A stretch of 64,000 bases of DNA from NCBI GenBank assembly GCA_013115135.1, contig JABANP010000070.1, forward strand, positions 62,001 through 126,000, given 5' to 3'. The notes below the pieces were generated by a model that was not told the DNA's origin, ran no database searches, and saw only the letters and a list, made by a program, of their open reading frames with translations. The position numbers were made by a program, and so were the translations under genes. The DNA is from Perkinsus olseni. Its lineage: Eukaryota > Perkinsozoa > Perkinsida > Perkinsidae. Below are positions 1 through 11,639 of the stretch, in pieces. Positions within the stretch are counted from its first letter, which is position 1. Every line of letters begins with the position of its first letter.

Positions 1-2
1 TC

Positions 3-913
3 CCTGATGACTCGTACTTGCCTGCGGTCCGTGAACTTTGCACCAAGTAGGACGCCCATCCCTCTCTGAGGCGAGTGGATCGCCATTAGGCATAACGTGC
101 TGCTGTGTTGCGACGAGATTCAGACCGGCCTCGCTCGCACAGGAAAGATGCTCTGCTGCGATCATTGGGGTGTTCGCCCGGACATTCTGGTTGGTCTCCA
201 CGAGAACATAAAAATGTGGGCCCTTAACAGATCCTACAGGTTCTCGGCAAGGCTCTCAGTGGGGGAATGTACCCTGTGTCAGCGGTACTGTCGAGCCATG
301 AAATAATGTTAACTATCAAACCTGGACAGCATGGGTCAACGTAAGATACCTTTATGACGCCTGTCCCCACACTCTATTCAGATACGGTGGCAACCCAATC
401 GCCTGCCGTGTGGCGATGGAGGCTCTCTCCGTGATTAAGGACGAGAAGCTCGTGGAAAGAGCCGACCGTCTCGGTATGATATTCCGGGCCAAACTAGAGG
501 AAGGCATCAGGGAAGATGACCTGGGTGAAGCAAATTCGAGGTGGGTATCGATGGTTGAAATTCTCCATCCAGTTTCCATGTCCAGGTAAAGGCTTGCTGA
601 ATGCTGTTGTGTGTGATGACACCTTCCGTGATAAGGTCAAGGCTTGGGACGTAAGGCTTCCTCATCTCGTTACTAGGTGGCCTACCGCGATGTCGTTCAG
701 GTTTGCTTGGCCCTCCGTGATGCTGGTCTCCTCGCCAAACAGACTCACGATAATATAATACGCTTTGCACCTCCACTGGTCATCCCGGAAGTCCGTCGAG
801 TGGAAAAAATTTTTGATCACTTCTTCGGTCCTTTTCAGGAAGCCATGGAGCGAGCCTGTGACATTATCATTGACGTGTTCAAAACTGTCGACGCGAAAGT
901 TGCCGGTCCCTGA
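3..913 (+). CDS. Ornithine aminotransferase (3' part of gene, 5' end outside window)
   Basis: This PLP-dependent class III aminotransferase would move the delta-amino group of ornithine to 2-oxoglutarate, in arginine/proline metabolism, usually in mitochondria. Exons read by hand: 3-46, 90-189, 240-340, 382-540, 586-650, 677-913. Diagnostic segments appear in the family order: [19 protein letters not shown] (the Asp that contacts the PLP ring nitrogen), LGKALSGG (the PLP-binding Lys), [24 protein letters not shown], and a C-terminal RFAPPLVI. All introns are GT-AG: 43, 50, 41, 45 and only 26 bp. One extra base is needed near 515-523 to join the DDL part to the VKQIRG part of the fourth exon, so there is a +1 frameshift or a sequencing indel. 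Family assignment is firm; whether the copy is functional is not. Confidence 0.85.
651..676 (+). other. Candidate 26-nt intron in the aminotransferase gene
   Basis: The segment starts GTAAGG, ends ACTAG and has a pyrimidine-rich middle. Its length is not a multiple of three, and removing it joins the frame ending KAWD to the frame starting VAYRDVVQ, as the family alignment requires. An indel would be the alternative explanation. Confidence 0.55.
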
Positions 914-3900
914 AAGAGAATCTCGGCCGTATGAAAAACATGAGTTGTCATTTCTCTTATCGATTAGTGTTTTCTCATTTCTTTATCATAAACCGAGCCG
1001 TAGTGTCGAGTTGAACGCTCACGTGGGGGTGCTCACGTGCTCAATATCATATGGTCCTCTCGAGAGCAATGCGAACGATGATATACCTCGTTGCTGATCT
1101 TGAGAGGCTTGCCATCCTCTGAGCGCCTGTGGTTGCTCGGCAGCCTCTGGTTTTCACATATTCTCTCCCTGAGGAAATGAAGAGAACTCGCACGCACGAG
1201 AGTATTCGTACTCCACCGCGTTTTTTACTCGCTCGCGCGTTTCAAGCTAGGAAGGGATGACGTGGTGGATTTGAACACGGGCCACACGTCTTCACGGTCA
1301 GATGCTCTGTGAATTGTGGTTCCAGTCTGAGGCGCACAAGGCATTGACTTCTGAAGATATTCCCTCCTGTCCTCCGTAATGGGGGGCCTTACGGGTTCAC
1401 CGCCTCCTCAGTGTCGGACCGTGTGCGCGGGAGTGTCAGTGAGACGCGCCTGGTGTTCGACGGCTGAGCATTTGTCCTACGAACATTAGTAGGATTCCTT
1501 GGCGACTGCGGGAGGGCGGCCAAGAGCATCGCGAGCATATTGAGAGCAACAGCGTCGTTCCGCTTGTTCACGGTAAAGACTGTTTTGAGAAGTACGCGTT
1601 CTACATGGAAGGTCTAGCTTCCTTACAGTGAAACGGTCAGGAACCTCCTCTTGAAGGCTCACCACAGAGAGCATTTATGAGGCCAAAGTCCTCTCCTACA
1701 CTCGTCACCCGAGCGTCGACGAGAGCAAATATCTGGAGAGTGAGAACCTAGAACGGCCCAACCTTCCTCAGCGTGCGTCTTCCCCTCCGTCGCCCAGCGT
1801 GAGGTTTGGGTCTTCGCTGGAATCCAGAGCTTAGTCTGACTGTTACGGCTCGGCCTCATCTAGGGACTCACTATCGAACTGATTTGCTGTACTCCACCTA
1901 CTGTGTCGACGATCTGGCTGTGACCATTGGACCATTGGACCATCGGAACCGGCGTTGGACTATAAACTCACATACACCATTGGACGCTGGGGATTATGGT
2001 GATGATGAAATTTGTTGTCAAGGGAATCTGCGACCATTTTCAAAACTTGTTCAGAGCTCCCATTGCTACAACTATTCCGCGACACTGTGCGCCTGATTAG
2101 TCGAGGCTACGCAAGGGGCTGGCCGATAAAATAAGTTCATTTCCCGCAGCTCCAACGAGGGGATCTAGCTTAGGTAGAATTTATACGAACAAGTGGTAGT
2201 GGGTCCTTCATCCACCCACGATTCCCACAAGAACTGTCTTTTGTTCGAGCGCAGTTTCCGCTGAGACGACTAAATGTGGAATGATATATTCTCCGTCACA
2301 CAACTATCGACTCCACGAGGAACATACCGATCCCAAAGCGTAGCATACGGATATGAGACGTTACATTATAGATTTTCTCCGCAATTATTTGAGTCCAAAG
2401 ACTTTTGTACCCCAAGGACTCAATTGCATGGTAAAGGTCTCAACTACCATTAGCGTCAATTATATAAAGGAAACGATATTATTATAGTCGGCAGGCACGT
2501 TATGCATCCTATGAGCATTCAGTTGCTACTCCGCAAGAGTACGTCGAACCTGACAACCTGCTAGCGGTATTGGGAGCTGCAGATATGATCGCAACTTGCG
2601 CTGCGGGACCTCATTTTGACTGCTGCCGCTGGATCGATTCCTAAGCCTAGGACATAAAGGAGAGGAGACTAGGATCTTAACATCTAGGATTTACTAAATC
2701 CGATTTAGGAATTAGGACACGGTTATGACGTTAGGACGGGCGGTTAGGACGTACGGATTTCACAACACACTTTTCCGAACGTTTGGACACGTTTTTTAGG
2801 GCAACATCGTTAAGTACCTCGGGGGTTCTCAACAAGCGTCCTAACTGCCAAAATGGTACTCTGCTTTCCGTGAGCAGCAGTATAACACAGCAAGTGACTA
2901 GCACTCAAGTCAATCACACATACATTGTGAAGATAAACACGACTGTGATACACATTACAGTGATGAACATGACGCACATGATAAACATGACAACTTGATA
3001 AAAATGAACAAGCGGTCCTTGATGATGGCCCGCAATCAAATCGCACATCTTCAGCCGTTTATGTGGCAGCTTCGACAGCCTCCCAAAAAAGGCGGGAACC
3101 CCTAAGAATGTAGATACGCAACATCAAACGCTCCCGCTATGGACACAGGATTCATCATGGGCGTAAATTATGAAACTGTGACGAGAACCCCTAGACTAGT
3201 ATTGCTCTGCTGGTTATTCTGATGTCCCTCTTCCAAGCACAGGGCTGTAGGTCAGTCCCTTGCTACGATCGACTACCGCAAGTCAGCTTGTATGCAGTAC
3301 GAGTTCTCATTCTTGAGCTCGCAAGGCATTGGTAGGGCGTCCCTAAGTCACTTTCTGCTCATTCCGACTTCCTGTTACCTTAGGACTTCCACAATTGTAA
3401 AAAAGACGAATTGCTCGGAGCGATTCGCTCCAGCGGCTCCTCAATGAGGGATAATCATTCTATGAACAATCTTCTAAAAATTTTCTCTATTCCCACTGGC
3501 AGTGATAGTCATCATAGTGGCCACTGCAATGACTACCACGCAGAACAAAAACGCAGCTGCTTCGCCCAGGTCAACACAAGTGGAGTCGAACAAGGACACG
3601 ACGATCATAAGCAGAACAATTACTATGCTACACCCTCTCACCTATCAATAAGACTTTCTTTCCACGCGGTGGTCCTCACGTAGAAAAAATCTTGATTATA
3701 CTCAGCCCACCTCGAGTGATCATCAGGAGAGTGATGGAACCTACACGATGGAATAGCCACAGCCAACGCGCCAACCCAACCGAGCAGCTCAGCCATCGCT
3801 CGGATCCCACTTTACTCAGCCGCAGTATCTCTGGCCAACTATATCAGTTTATACGAATAAAAAAGCATGAGAACGGCTCCGTCGAACTATAGTAGAGTAT

Positions 3901-4186
3901 AACACAGGGATACTATACAGCCATGAGGAATTTTATATTTATTTTTTATAGTTTTGTTAAAAACACTACGAGTGCAATAGAGGGCAGCGATTTGCGCTAC
4001 ACTTGTGAGCTGACGCTTTATTGCGGCACTTCTCCACGACTACACCGCTGCCGAAGAAAAAGCCCACTAGAACTGAGCACATCGGTGCGACCGATTCGGC
4101 GGAAGTTCAACTAAGCCGCCTCCGGGATTGGCTTTTGAACTCGCACACACCACCATCCGCCATGCGATAGTTGATTGTCAACTTAC
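914..4186. other. Intergenic region, no supported gene
   Basis: About 3.3 kb between convergent genes. No frame shows recognisable family motifs, and the open frames are short. It holds a tRNA T-arm-like stretch near 1257-1325, a short direct repeat of an ATTGGACC motif near 1925-1985, and several TTAGGAC motifs near 2690-2755. I see nothing else I can support. Confidence 0.5.
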
Positions 4187-5877
4187 GCCATATTCTCCAT
4201 GATCATGATGGGCAAACCCCGAACGCCGCTAAGCGTTCCAAACTCTTGCGCGACGCAGCTCACCCGAGTGCCGTTGGTACTGAGACAAGGTCTCGTTCAC
4301 GCGGGAAGAAAGATACCAAAAAACGCATCCGAGCTCGAAGCTTGCCTTCTGCGCGTCCAAAAGGTGCTAGCATCTCCTCGAACCATATCGTATCCACTAA
4401 CAACGTCGGCCCCGAAGCCCGGCTGGTCACGGCCTTCGACGGTACCCGAGCAACGAGCACCCACGCACTCTATGGGAGGGACATCCGACGGACTTCGCGA
4501 TTTCACCAACGTTGAAAAGAACTTGACCTGTGGCAAGGACGCTGATTTTCAGTAGAAACTCTCCTCGCGACTCACAGCATCGGAGTCGCTGGTGATGAGC
4601 GTATCAACTCCGCTTGGGCCGAGTCCAGTATGGACGTCGATGATTGTCGCATCTCCTTCGAATATCTTCAGATCTGCGAATACCTGCGGTGAAGCTGTTC
4701 AGCAGCATACAGGACGGCAGCCGGCTCTACTTGTGTCAAAATCTCGTACGAGCGTTGCAGTTTCTGGCCACCATAGAACAGCCCGGAAGGTTTCCAGTAC
4801 TGCCCATTCACCACCGCGCGTTTGATGTGAGCAGTGCCGTACCTAAGATTCCAAACGTTTTTGCAACACCGACGATATTCCCGACGAGTTGCTAGGGCTT
4901 AGCCCTTCAGGGAGCCATCAAGCTCTCAGAAATAATGTTCCTGAGATCACGCCGAAACTAGGAAAGATGTTCCTAATGAGCGATTATGATCATTAAAATC
5001 ATGAAATTACCGGAAAAACGTTGCTAGCCGTTCTGCAAGTCCAAAATTCGTTCGCACCGGGAACATTTTAAGTTTCATGATTTTATCGTATCTCTTATGT
5101 TGACCCTACCCAGTGTCCGCGACATCACTTTACCATTTGACAGGGTCTAGCTAGGAAGCTCAGGCGGTTTCCAATTCACCCAAACGACGAGCGCTTGAAA
5201 ACTCAAAACGGAAGAGTGTTCCTCATGGCAGCTCCACCGTCTCACCTGGCCATTGTAATAGCCGATTTATAGACAAGGGTTGGCACGGTCATCCTTCGGG
5301 GGTTGAATATGGGGTCCAAGTCGACGTATCTGTGAACCATGGATGTTCCGAGTGTTGGGAATTGCCTCCTACCCGGCAATATTTGGATCTCGTTCGTTAA
5401 CAAGATAATCAAACTCGTGAGGCTCCAGCGCGTTCCTGTTCAGATCGACATTCTCTTCATTGAATCTTCTGTAGTGCGCCATGCCGTAGGGATTCACAGC
5501 ATGGACAAAAACCTGACAGAAATGCAAGTAAGAAAGGAAATCTACAATGATGGCGTCAGATTTCACCGCTCCCCGAAACGAAAGTCCCCCAACCTTACCA
5601 AAGTTTTATCTATTTTTTTAAGGCGTCCCTCCTCCCTAGCCTGTCTTATCTGGTCCAGCAGGTAACACTGGATACCGGAGCCGCCGTAACCCTCCACGCC
5701 GTGTACACCCGATGTGTGCACTACACTCCCGCGGTTGGGCCCTTTCGTCGGTCGCAGGACAGCCACGTCCATGATGTACTCATCACCATACCCACTAGGG
5801 GGCACCACTTCGAATGACTTCAGCTCGAGACCGGCTTGGGTGGCTAGAGTCCTAAACTTGGTTCGAGCTTCGTAGTA
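4187..5877 (-). CDS. DUF2817 family protein (M14 carboxypeptidase/deacylase-like), 5' end unresolved
   Basis: DUF2817 proteins resemble zinc carboxypeptidases and deacylases; the substrate here is unknown. Exons on the minus strand in reading order: 5877-5599, 5512-5373, 5329-5246, 4842-4576, 4527-4301, 4279-4187, joined by GT-AG introns of 86, 43, 403, 48 and a proposed 21 nt. Family signatures in order: SGVHGVEGYGGSGIQ (candidate metal-binding HGVEG, like the HxxE of M14), HAVNPYGMAHYRRFNEENVD followed by LNRN, GQYWKPSGLFYGG, IDVHTGLGPSGVD (third metal-ligand region), and QEFGT near the C-terminus. A one-base shift is needed near 4678, between YSQ and DLKIFEG. No start codon was found upstream of 5877, where the splice acceptor lies inside a perfect palindrome. 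The last exon ends at a possible GT donor, so a further 3' exon may exist. Confidence 0.75.
4280..4300 (-). other. Candidate 21-nt intron, or in-frame stop, in the DUF2817 gene
   Basis: On the minus strand this reads GTGAAC at its 5' end and CTCAG at its 3' end. It is exactly 21 nt and contains an in-frame TGA. Removing it joins FFGIFLPA to TNGTRVSCVAQEFGT with no frame change. Because the length is divisible by three, a simple nonsense codon is the alternative reading. Confidence 0.4.
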
Positions 5878-5886
5878 ACTACGAAG
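5868..5886. repeat. Perfect 19-bp odd palindrome over a splice acceptor
   Basis: Two 9-base arms (CTTCGTAGT and ACTACGAAG) flank a single A at 5877. The minus-strand acceptor of the first visible DUF2817 exon lies inside it. Confidence 0.8.
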
Positions 5887-8047
5887 ACCAACACATTAGT
5901 TCAAGGAGAAGACGCGTGGGGAAGAGTTGGTTAGATGGGGGAAATAAGAGATTTCCAGATGCCAAGATCGGGCGTTTATTTATAAATTTTGGCGCCCCAC
6001 AATCTTTACACTACTGCCGTTCCAGGGCCCGAAAATTGAGTTGCGTGTTACGGCGATTACGTTAAGACCCGGAGGGTCATCACCTATTCACAAGAGGATT
6101 CACAGAGGTCTTGTGTGGGGCTATTGGCGAGTTATGAACAATCGTCATGGAAGTTCTTTATTAGAAGAGCACCGTCGTTGTTTTTGTTCTTGCCAGGCGA
6201 TAGGCTAGAACAGGACGCATCGTCGAAGTCGACCTGTCGTGGCCAAGACACGTAACGGTCCACACGGCTATAATCACAGTCAAATGACGGATTATGATTT
6301 TACTGAGATTTTACTAACACCTCCATAAAGAGGTCGAGCTCGATTGGCCACTACTTTTCGGAGAAGAAGCATTCCGGACGTGGTGGGGTACTGCTGTCTT
6401 CGCTATCGGGGCGGCGGTCACACAGAGGCGGGTGATAGCTGCAATGCGACAACGTGAGAGCGATGAGTAGGTGGATGAGGCGTATTAGCATCGGAAAAAT
6501 ATGATGAGCGTAACTACAGCTCACACAGAGTAACACAGTGATATAGAGAACAGAGTTACATCGCCTTTTAAGGCTCAAATACGGTCCTTCCCAGTGAAGA
6601 CTCGGTATCCGCTGGAGAATCAGAGCCATGTCTCGTCTCATATGGCGAGCGAGGACGCAACAGAGACGAAATGCGCGGGCCCCGACCGAATTTGTCTGTC
6701 TTTGTCATCTGTCCGATTCCGGGCAGCAGATACGAAGAGTCAAAGGACCCACAGGTCGGAAAGGTGAAGTGATGGAACTGCCGGATGGACGCTCCACCCC
6801 ATCCCTTGGAGGGATTCCCTCCTCTCCCCGGATGTAGAGGTAGGGCATTACAATTTGCTGGCTCGGTCGGGAATGGACACGGAGTCCGGGAAATCCCATG
6901 GACGCCAGGGTTGGGAGAGGCACTGAAACCAGCCAAGCACGAACCTGTAGCCTGTATCCGGGTACCGCGCGTGTGTCCCACTGTTGTTAGGGAACCCTAC
7001 GCTCCACGATTTGACCTCCAAGAAAACCCTGGCTCGTTTTCTCTACACCGTAATTTCTGGGGTATCCTACTGAATACTGACTGGCAAGTTCTCATCGCCT
7101 GTTCAAGGTAAGAAGCTATCAGAGATAGCGGTGTCATTTTACTGACTCTGTCAGTCACTATTCACACTCTCAACCTCGGCATCATGGGAGTTTCATTACT
7201 CCCAATCATGACCAGCCACACGCAATATAGCGATAACTATTTGCTTTGTAATGAGAACAAGCTGATTCGGTCGTCCATGTGTCACTAGTAGTGACATGAA
7301 TAGCAGTGGGGTTAGTCGTAGTGACTCACTACGACTAACCTCACTGCTATACATTCATCCTCAAATTCATCACCTACATGGGACCTCTTTTGCGCGACAC
7401 TTGTCCTCACATTTCAAGAATCGCAACGACATGCTTGACATTTTACTCGTGCGTCGAACGCACTCCGCTCCAGTGACGCCGTTTATTGAGAAGTGGCGCG
7501 AGCACTTCAATGCTCTGCATGATCTGATGAAGGCCACTCTGGAGTTCCTCGATGCTCATCCTGGGCGGCAGATTACCCGGTTTTGCTTCTAACAGAAAAA
7601 GCAGCCGCCGCTAAGATGAAGATGAAGAACTGAAGACACCATGCAATGGTGACCATCGCGTGATACACAACGTTGGCTTGCACGCCTTCGAAGTGCTCGC
7701 GTCTTTTGCGATAGAAATGTTTGTTTATACGTCGAGCAATACAATGCAAAAGAGCCAAGCCGCCCGCAACAAGCGGGAAAGAATATATTACTGAGCAGCT
7801 GGCAAAGGTTGAGGAACGGTGTATGGTATCCAGTAAGACTAGAATGATCTCAGGAAAACAGTGAAGTCTGTGGTTAGTAACAACAAGCTTATGCTGTAAA
7901 CTTCCCGACCATCAAGCTCCGACGGGAAGGGCAGCCGCGTTGCTGCTCGAAGTTCCGTGGCGAAAAACCTCGAATCTATTCGCGCGTTCGTGGATTTCCG
8001 TACGAGCAGCTGTATTCCGGGTTACTCCAAAACGCCTTCAAGTTATC
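5887..8047. other. Intergenic region with unassigned open frames
   Basis: About 2.2 kb. Open frames at 6568-6981 (-), 6785-7111 (+) and 7296-7592 (+) show no motif I recognise and no clear splice signals. A long hairpin lies at 7301-7349. I call no gene here. Confidence 0.45.
7301..7349. repeat. Near-perfect hairpin, 24-bp arms, one-base centre
   Basis: Arms 7301-7324 and 7326-7349 are reverse complements with a single mismatch and are separated by one C at 7325. A smaller palindrome (GTCACTAGTAGTGAC) lies immediately upstream, near 7281-7295. Confidence 0.85.
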
Positions 8048-9066
8048 ATGCAGTTGCCAAAGACTGTTGTTATCGGTATGATTATGCTGCGCATTAGGAT
8101 CTTCATCATAAACCTTCTCTGCGCGGCGCTGCTTCCGCCGGTCGTCTCTGCTATAAGCAGCCTCAGCTCACGAAGCAGCCTTACCTTTGACGCGTCTCAG
8201 CTTGAATATTGGTTACAGCCTGGATTCTGGCAGGAGGAGAGACGTGTGTTCCGACATGGAGCCTGGACAGTGGACGCGGTTTCGTGGGAGGGCTTAGTTC
8301 TTCATGCTCAGAAGGGCCAGGTGTGATTTGGCCGTCTCTCCATAACTCATGGCGTAGCACTATCGGTCGTCAAGCGAACCCGTGTGTTTTTCAGAATGAA
8401 GTCGGCAAACTTGGATTCAGTCTAGTGAGCGTGCCAGACTATGAAACGTGGCTTTATTTGTTTGGCCTTTTCGTGAAAGAGGAGTGGAGGAAAAAGGGAA
8501 TTGCAACAGGGATGATAACGCAGCTGCTTGCATATGTGAGCGCTCTTCAGTTCCCTCGCCGCGTAAGAACGTGTTCTTCTAGATCAAGAAGGAACGCCCT
8601 GATGCCGTTGGTGCATACCTGGGAGTTGAACCATCAAATGAAGCTGGCAAGCGGTTTTATGAGAAAATAGGTTTCGTGTATAAGGCAAGCGCAGCTATAA
8701 TTGACGACGGTGAGTAGTCCGGTGAGCAGGCAGGAACTGACGGTTTCGACAATACCATAACAGAGAGTACTTCCGAAGCCGTTAGTGACTAACGGTTAGT
8801 CTAGTCCCGGGCTAGGACTCCTGGCCTGCTTCTACTAGTGGCCCTCTAGCCGTAGCGCCCGACTCGGGTAGCCCAAGGGATACATCTCAGGTAAGCCACT
8901 TCCCCTCGACGGATATGTGTTCAATTTCACTTCATCATCGGCTGCCAATTTACCGAAGTCCCAATCGGAGGCTCTCTATCCGCAAGGAATGCACCCGTTG
9001 CCAATGACCACCTACCCGCCGGATACAGCATTGTTCTTTGCTATGTTCGTCCCCAAGACTGAATAA
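8048..9066 (+). CDS. GNAT family N-acetyltransferase, tandem copy 1 (predicted secretory-type N-terminus)
   Basis: Four exons, 8048-8320, 8395-8535, 8583-8709 and 8891-9066, with GT-AG introns give 238 codons without interruption. The fold uses acetyl-CoA to acetylate an amine; the substrate is unknown. Motif A reads RKKGIAT (the R/QxxGxA pyrophosphate-binding loop). Motif B follows with GAYLGVEPSN and FYEKIGF. Residues about 10-38 are hydrophobic (IFIINLLCAALLPP) and end in VSA, like a signal peptide or signal anchor. The last exon adds about 58 residues, including LDGYVFNFTSSS and NLP, conserved in all four copies but not part of a minimal GNAT. Exon 3 would hit a stop just after its donor, which supports the splice. 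An in-frame ATG lies further downstream in the N-terminal region, so the start is not certain. Confidence 0.8.
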
Positions 9067-9067
9067 C

Positions 9068-9180
9068 GTTGATCGATGATAATGATGATGTGATGATGCT
9101 GATGATGATGATGATGACGATGTGATGATGTGATAATGATAATGAATCATTATTAATGATGATAATGATGATGCTTGTGA
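9068..9180. repeat. Imperfect GAT/TGA trinucleotide microsatellite
   Basis: About 110 bp of GATGAT-type repeats with interruptions begins directly after the stop codon of GNAT copy 1, so it may form part of that transcript's 3' UTR. Confidence 0.85.
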
Positions 9181-9299
9181 TAGCCAGAGCAACACTTATT
9201 TGAAGTTGCTCAATGCTCAGCCAGTTCCCGGCGAAGGTTCCATCCTTCTGAAGGATGAAGGGTTCCTTCAATCCTTGAAGGATTATCCTTCGCATCCCC

Positions 9300-10377
9300 G
9301 ATAGATGGTCTCTTTCGAAGCCGAATGCAATCGCGGGGCGCTATCACCTCCTTGACGTCCTCGGCTCAGTCGAGGAGCCCTTGGAACGACAAAGCTGTGC
9401 TGTCGAGGGTTCGAGTAGAAATGCTCAGTTTCAACAACTCCACAGCCTTGCTGGAGACCAACTGCTAAATAACGCAAGGCCCGAGTTCTGCTGTCAAGAG
9501 CCGAATATCAAACCATATTCGGCAGGCAAGCTCCGCCTGACTTTTAGACAGACTGTGACAGAGTACTCCTGGTGACTGTGGGAGTACTCCTTTATGCCAA
9601 CACTGCCGATATCCCTCTGACAGACAGAGTCCGTCACAAGGCTCGAGTCTCTGGATGTGAGTCTCAAATTCCCTGTGCTGGCAACCTGACTATGAGCTCT
9701 GCGCTGTCTTGTTCAATAAGAGAATTTTTGTTATCGCAGAAAACACAGTAATCAGGCCGATTCAATCTGTTAATTTAGCCGTGCTGACATGGGAAAGTAC
9801 TGGAAGCGGTGAACTCGTCGGACGTCATATCGACTACGGTATTCGGAGTACGTGTCTGGGGTGCCAGGTAACCTGGCCCAGGTTCGCTAGTCTGACTAGC
9901 GCACTGCAGCCGACCGGACTAGTTAGGAGGCATTGCTACAGACCCCAAAAGAATGTGACTTGATGGATTCTCGCAGACTAGCAGAACCGGCTGCTTCCAC
10001 GTGCATGAACTATGGTAGGGAGGGAGTAGAAGTTCGAGAAACGCGAACAGTGCTACTTACAGTGCAGACCCTCCGGCATGCGAGTTGGTGCCACGGCCAG
10101 GATTCCGCAGAAGTAAGCCCGCGAGGTACATCGTGGATAGCATCTATCCGATAGCTGCCCGACTTGCGAATTCCGCAGCGCGAAAGAGCAGAATCGCTTC
10201 CGCTCGCCTTTCCGCGCTCTTTCGCGTACCGAATAATTTCCGCATGGTGAGGGTCTACCAATGCGGAGTAACCCGGAATATGACTAACAGTGAGGCAAAC
10301 GATACGCTGCGCATCCTGTGTTACTCCGCACCCATCTGCTCGTCATTCTTCCGCATGGTCCATGCAGTTGCTGAACC
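9300..10377. repeat. Upstream block of segmental duplication (copy before GNAT2)
   Basis: This stretch is recognisably homologous to about 11640-12806. Both contain an AACAACTCCAC box followed by a CTGGAGACC box, CTCCGCCTG, an ACAGTGCTAC box, and a GATAGC...GCTGCCCGAC...GAATCGC block at matching distances upstream of their GNAT gene. Local inverted repeats differ between the copies. No coding sequence is supported. Confidence 0.7.
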
Positions 10378-11210
10378 ATGAATGTCCATATGAAACTCCC
10401 CAACCTGCTTCTCGCGGGGTTGCTCCCGTGGATTGCCCTGTCCATAAGAAGCCTCAACCCCAACAGTCCCAGTCTGAATGCTTCCCAGCTTGAATATCGG
10501 TTCATACCTGCCATAGTTGGGGCTGATAGAGGCATCCTCGAAGCCCTGGCTCCTATATCCAGGAAGGCAGATGTAAGGTATCCAGGCGGCTTAGCAGTCC
10601 TTCATTGCGTTGCATTGTCGCTCGTCAAGCCTAGCAGACGCGTCCATGAGTGTTTCAGGTAGTGGTTGCCTCCCTTGGATATGGTCTTGTGACTAGACCA
10701 CAGCATGAAAGGTGGGTCTACATATTCGATGTTATTGTAGAGGCGAATTGGAGGAGAAGAGGAATCGCAACAGAAATGATCAGGAGGCTACTTGCATACG
10801 TGAGCTTCTCTGCGCCGTTTTCACTACCGATCTTGTAGCGTCCCCCAGATTAAAAGAGCATGGCCCCGAGTAACTGGTGCATACCTTGGAGTCTTGCCAT
10901 TGAACGGACCCGCCCAGAGGGTGTATAAGAGGATAGGCTTCGTTCATAGGGGAGAAGTAAGCTCGCCTCACAAGTTCTAGAAGTCAGGGAATGCTCGGTG
11001 TCAACAGATTCACGTTAGGTATATATCCCTGAAATTTCTTCGTTGATGCTTGGATACATCTATCCTTTCAATTCGTCATCGGCTGTTAATTTGCCAAAGG
11101 ATTTAATTCAGCAAGAAGTGCCTCTGCCAATGACAAACGATCTTATCGGGGAGCGCCTGTTCGATATTCTCTTTGCCCATGACCCATGGGCCATGAGAGG
11201 AAATGAGTAG
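10378..11210 (+). CDS. GNAT family N-acetyltransferase, tandem copy 2
   Basis: Exons 10378-10572, 10659-10799, 10849-10956 and 11019-11210 join into 211 codons. The N-terminus has a short hydrophobic run (NLLLAGLLPWIALS). Exon 2 carries the acetyl-CoA loop RRRGIAT. Exon 3 carries GAYLGV and VYKRIGF. Exon 4 carries LGYIYPFNSSSAVNLPKD and FDILFAHD. The exon 2 boundary is identical in phase and length (141 bp) to copies 1 and 3. The third intron is phase 0 here and in copy 3, but phase 1 in copies 1 and 4, which splits the family into two pairs. Substrate unknown; an ER or secreted location is inferred only from the N-terminus. Confidence 0.8.
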
Positions 11211-11639
11211 CTTTCAATTTTCTGGCATTCCGAGTGCTGTGATTTCCGCGATAACAATAATGATGAGGATGGTGTTTACTGACTGGAGCTCTATCAGTGT
11301 TGTGTGGAACACTTGTATTGAACGCGGAATCAAGTATCAGAGAGACCGCCTCGCAGAGGAAATACTTCTGGCTTTTCCACATCCTCGCTCGGTTGGTGAA
11401 CGATTGGAGTGAGCAAGAGATGGGACAAAAATCTCGAGGATTTGTCCAACCAGAACATTTTCGTGTCGCGAGCCGGTTGCGAGCTGATGGGGAAAATCAG
11501 TACAAGGCCAACTTTGAAACATGGCACGCTTGAAATATGGTCACTAAACACTAAACATACCCGATATTGGGTGAGAAGTTATGGGAAACCCTTTGGTAGG
11601 GTAGCCGGGCTAATGTAATCAGCTCAACGATTGACCACT

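Noticed and set aside
2690..2760. TTAGGAC repeats, possibly telomere-like
   Set aside because: Only a few irregular copies, not the TTTAGGG or TTAGGG unit, and they lie between ordinary genes.
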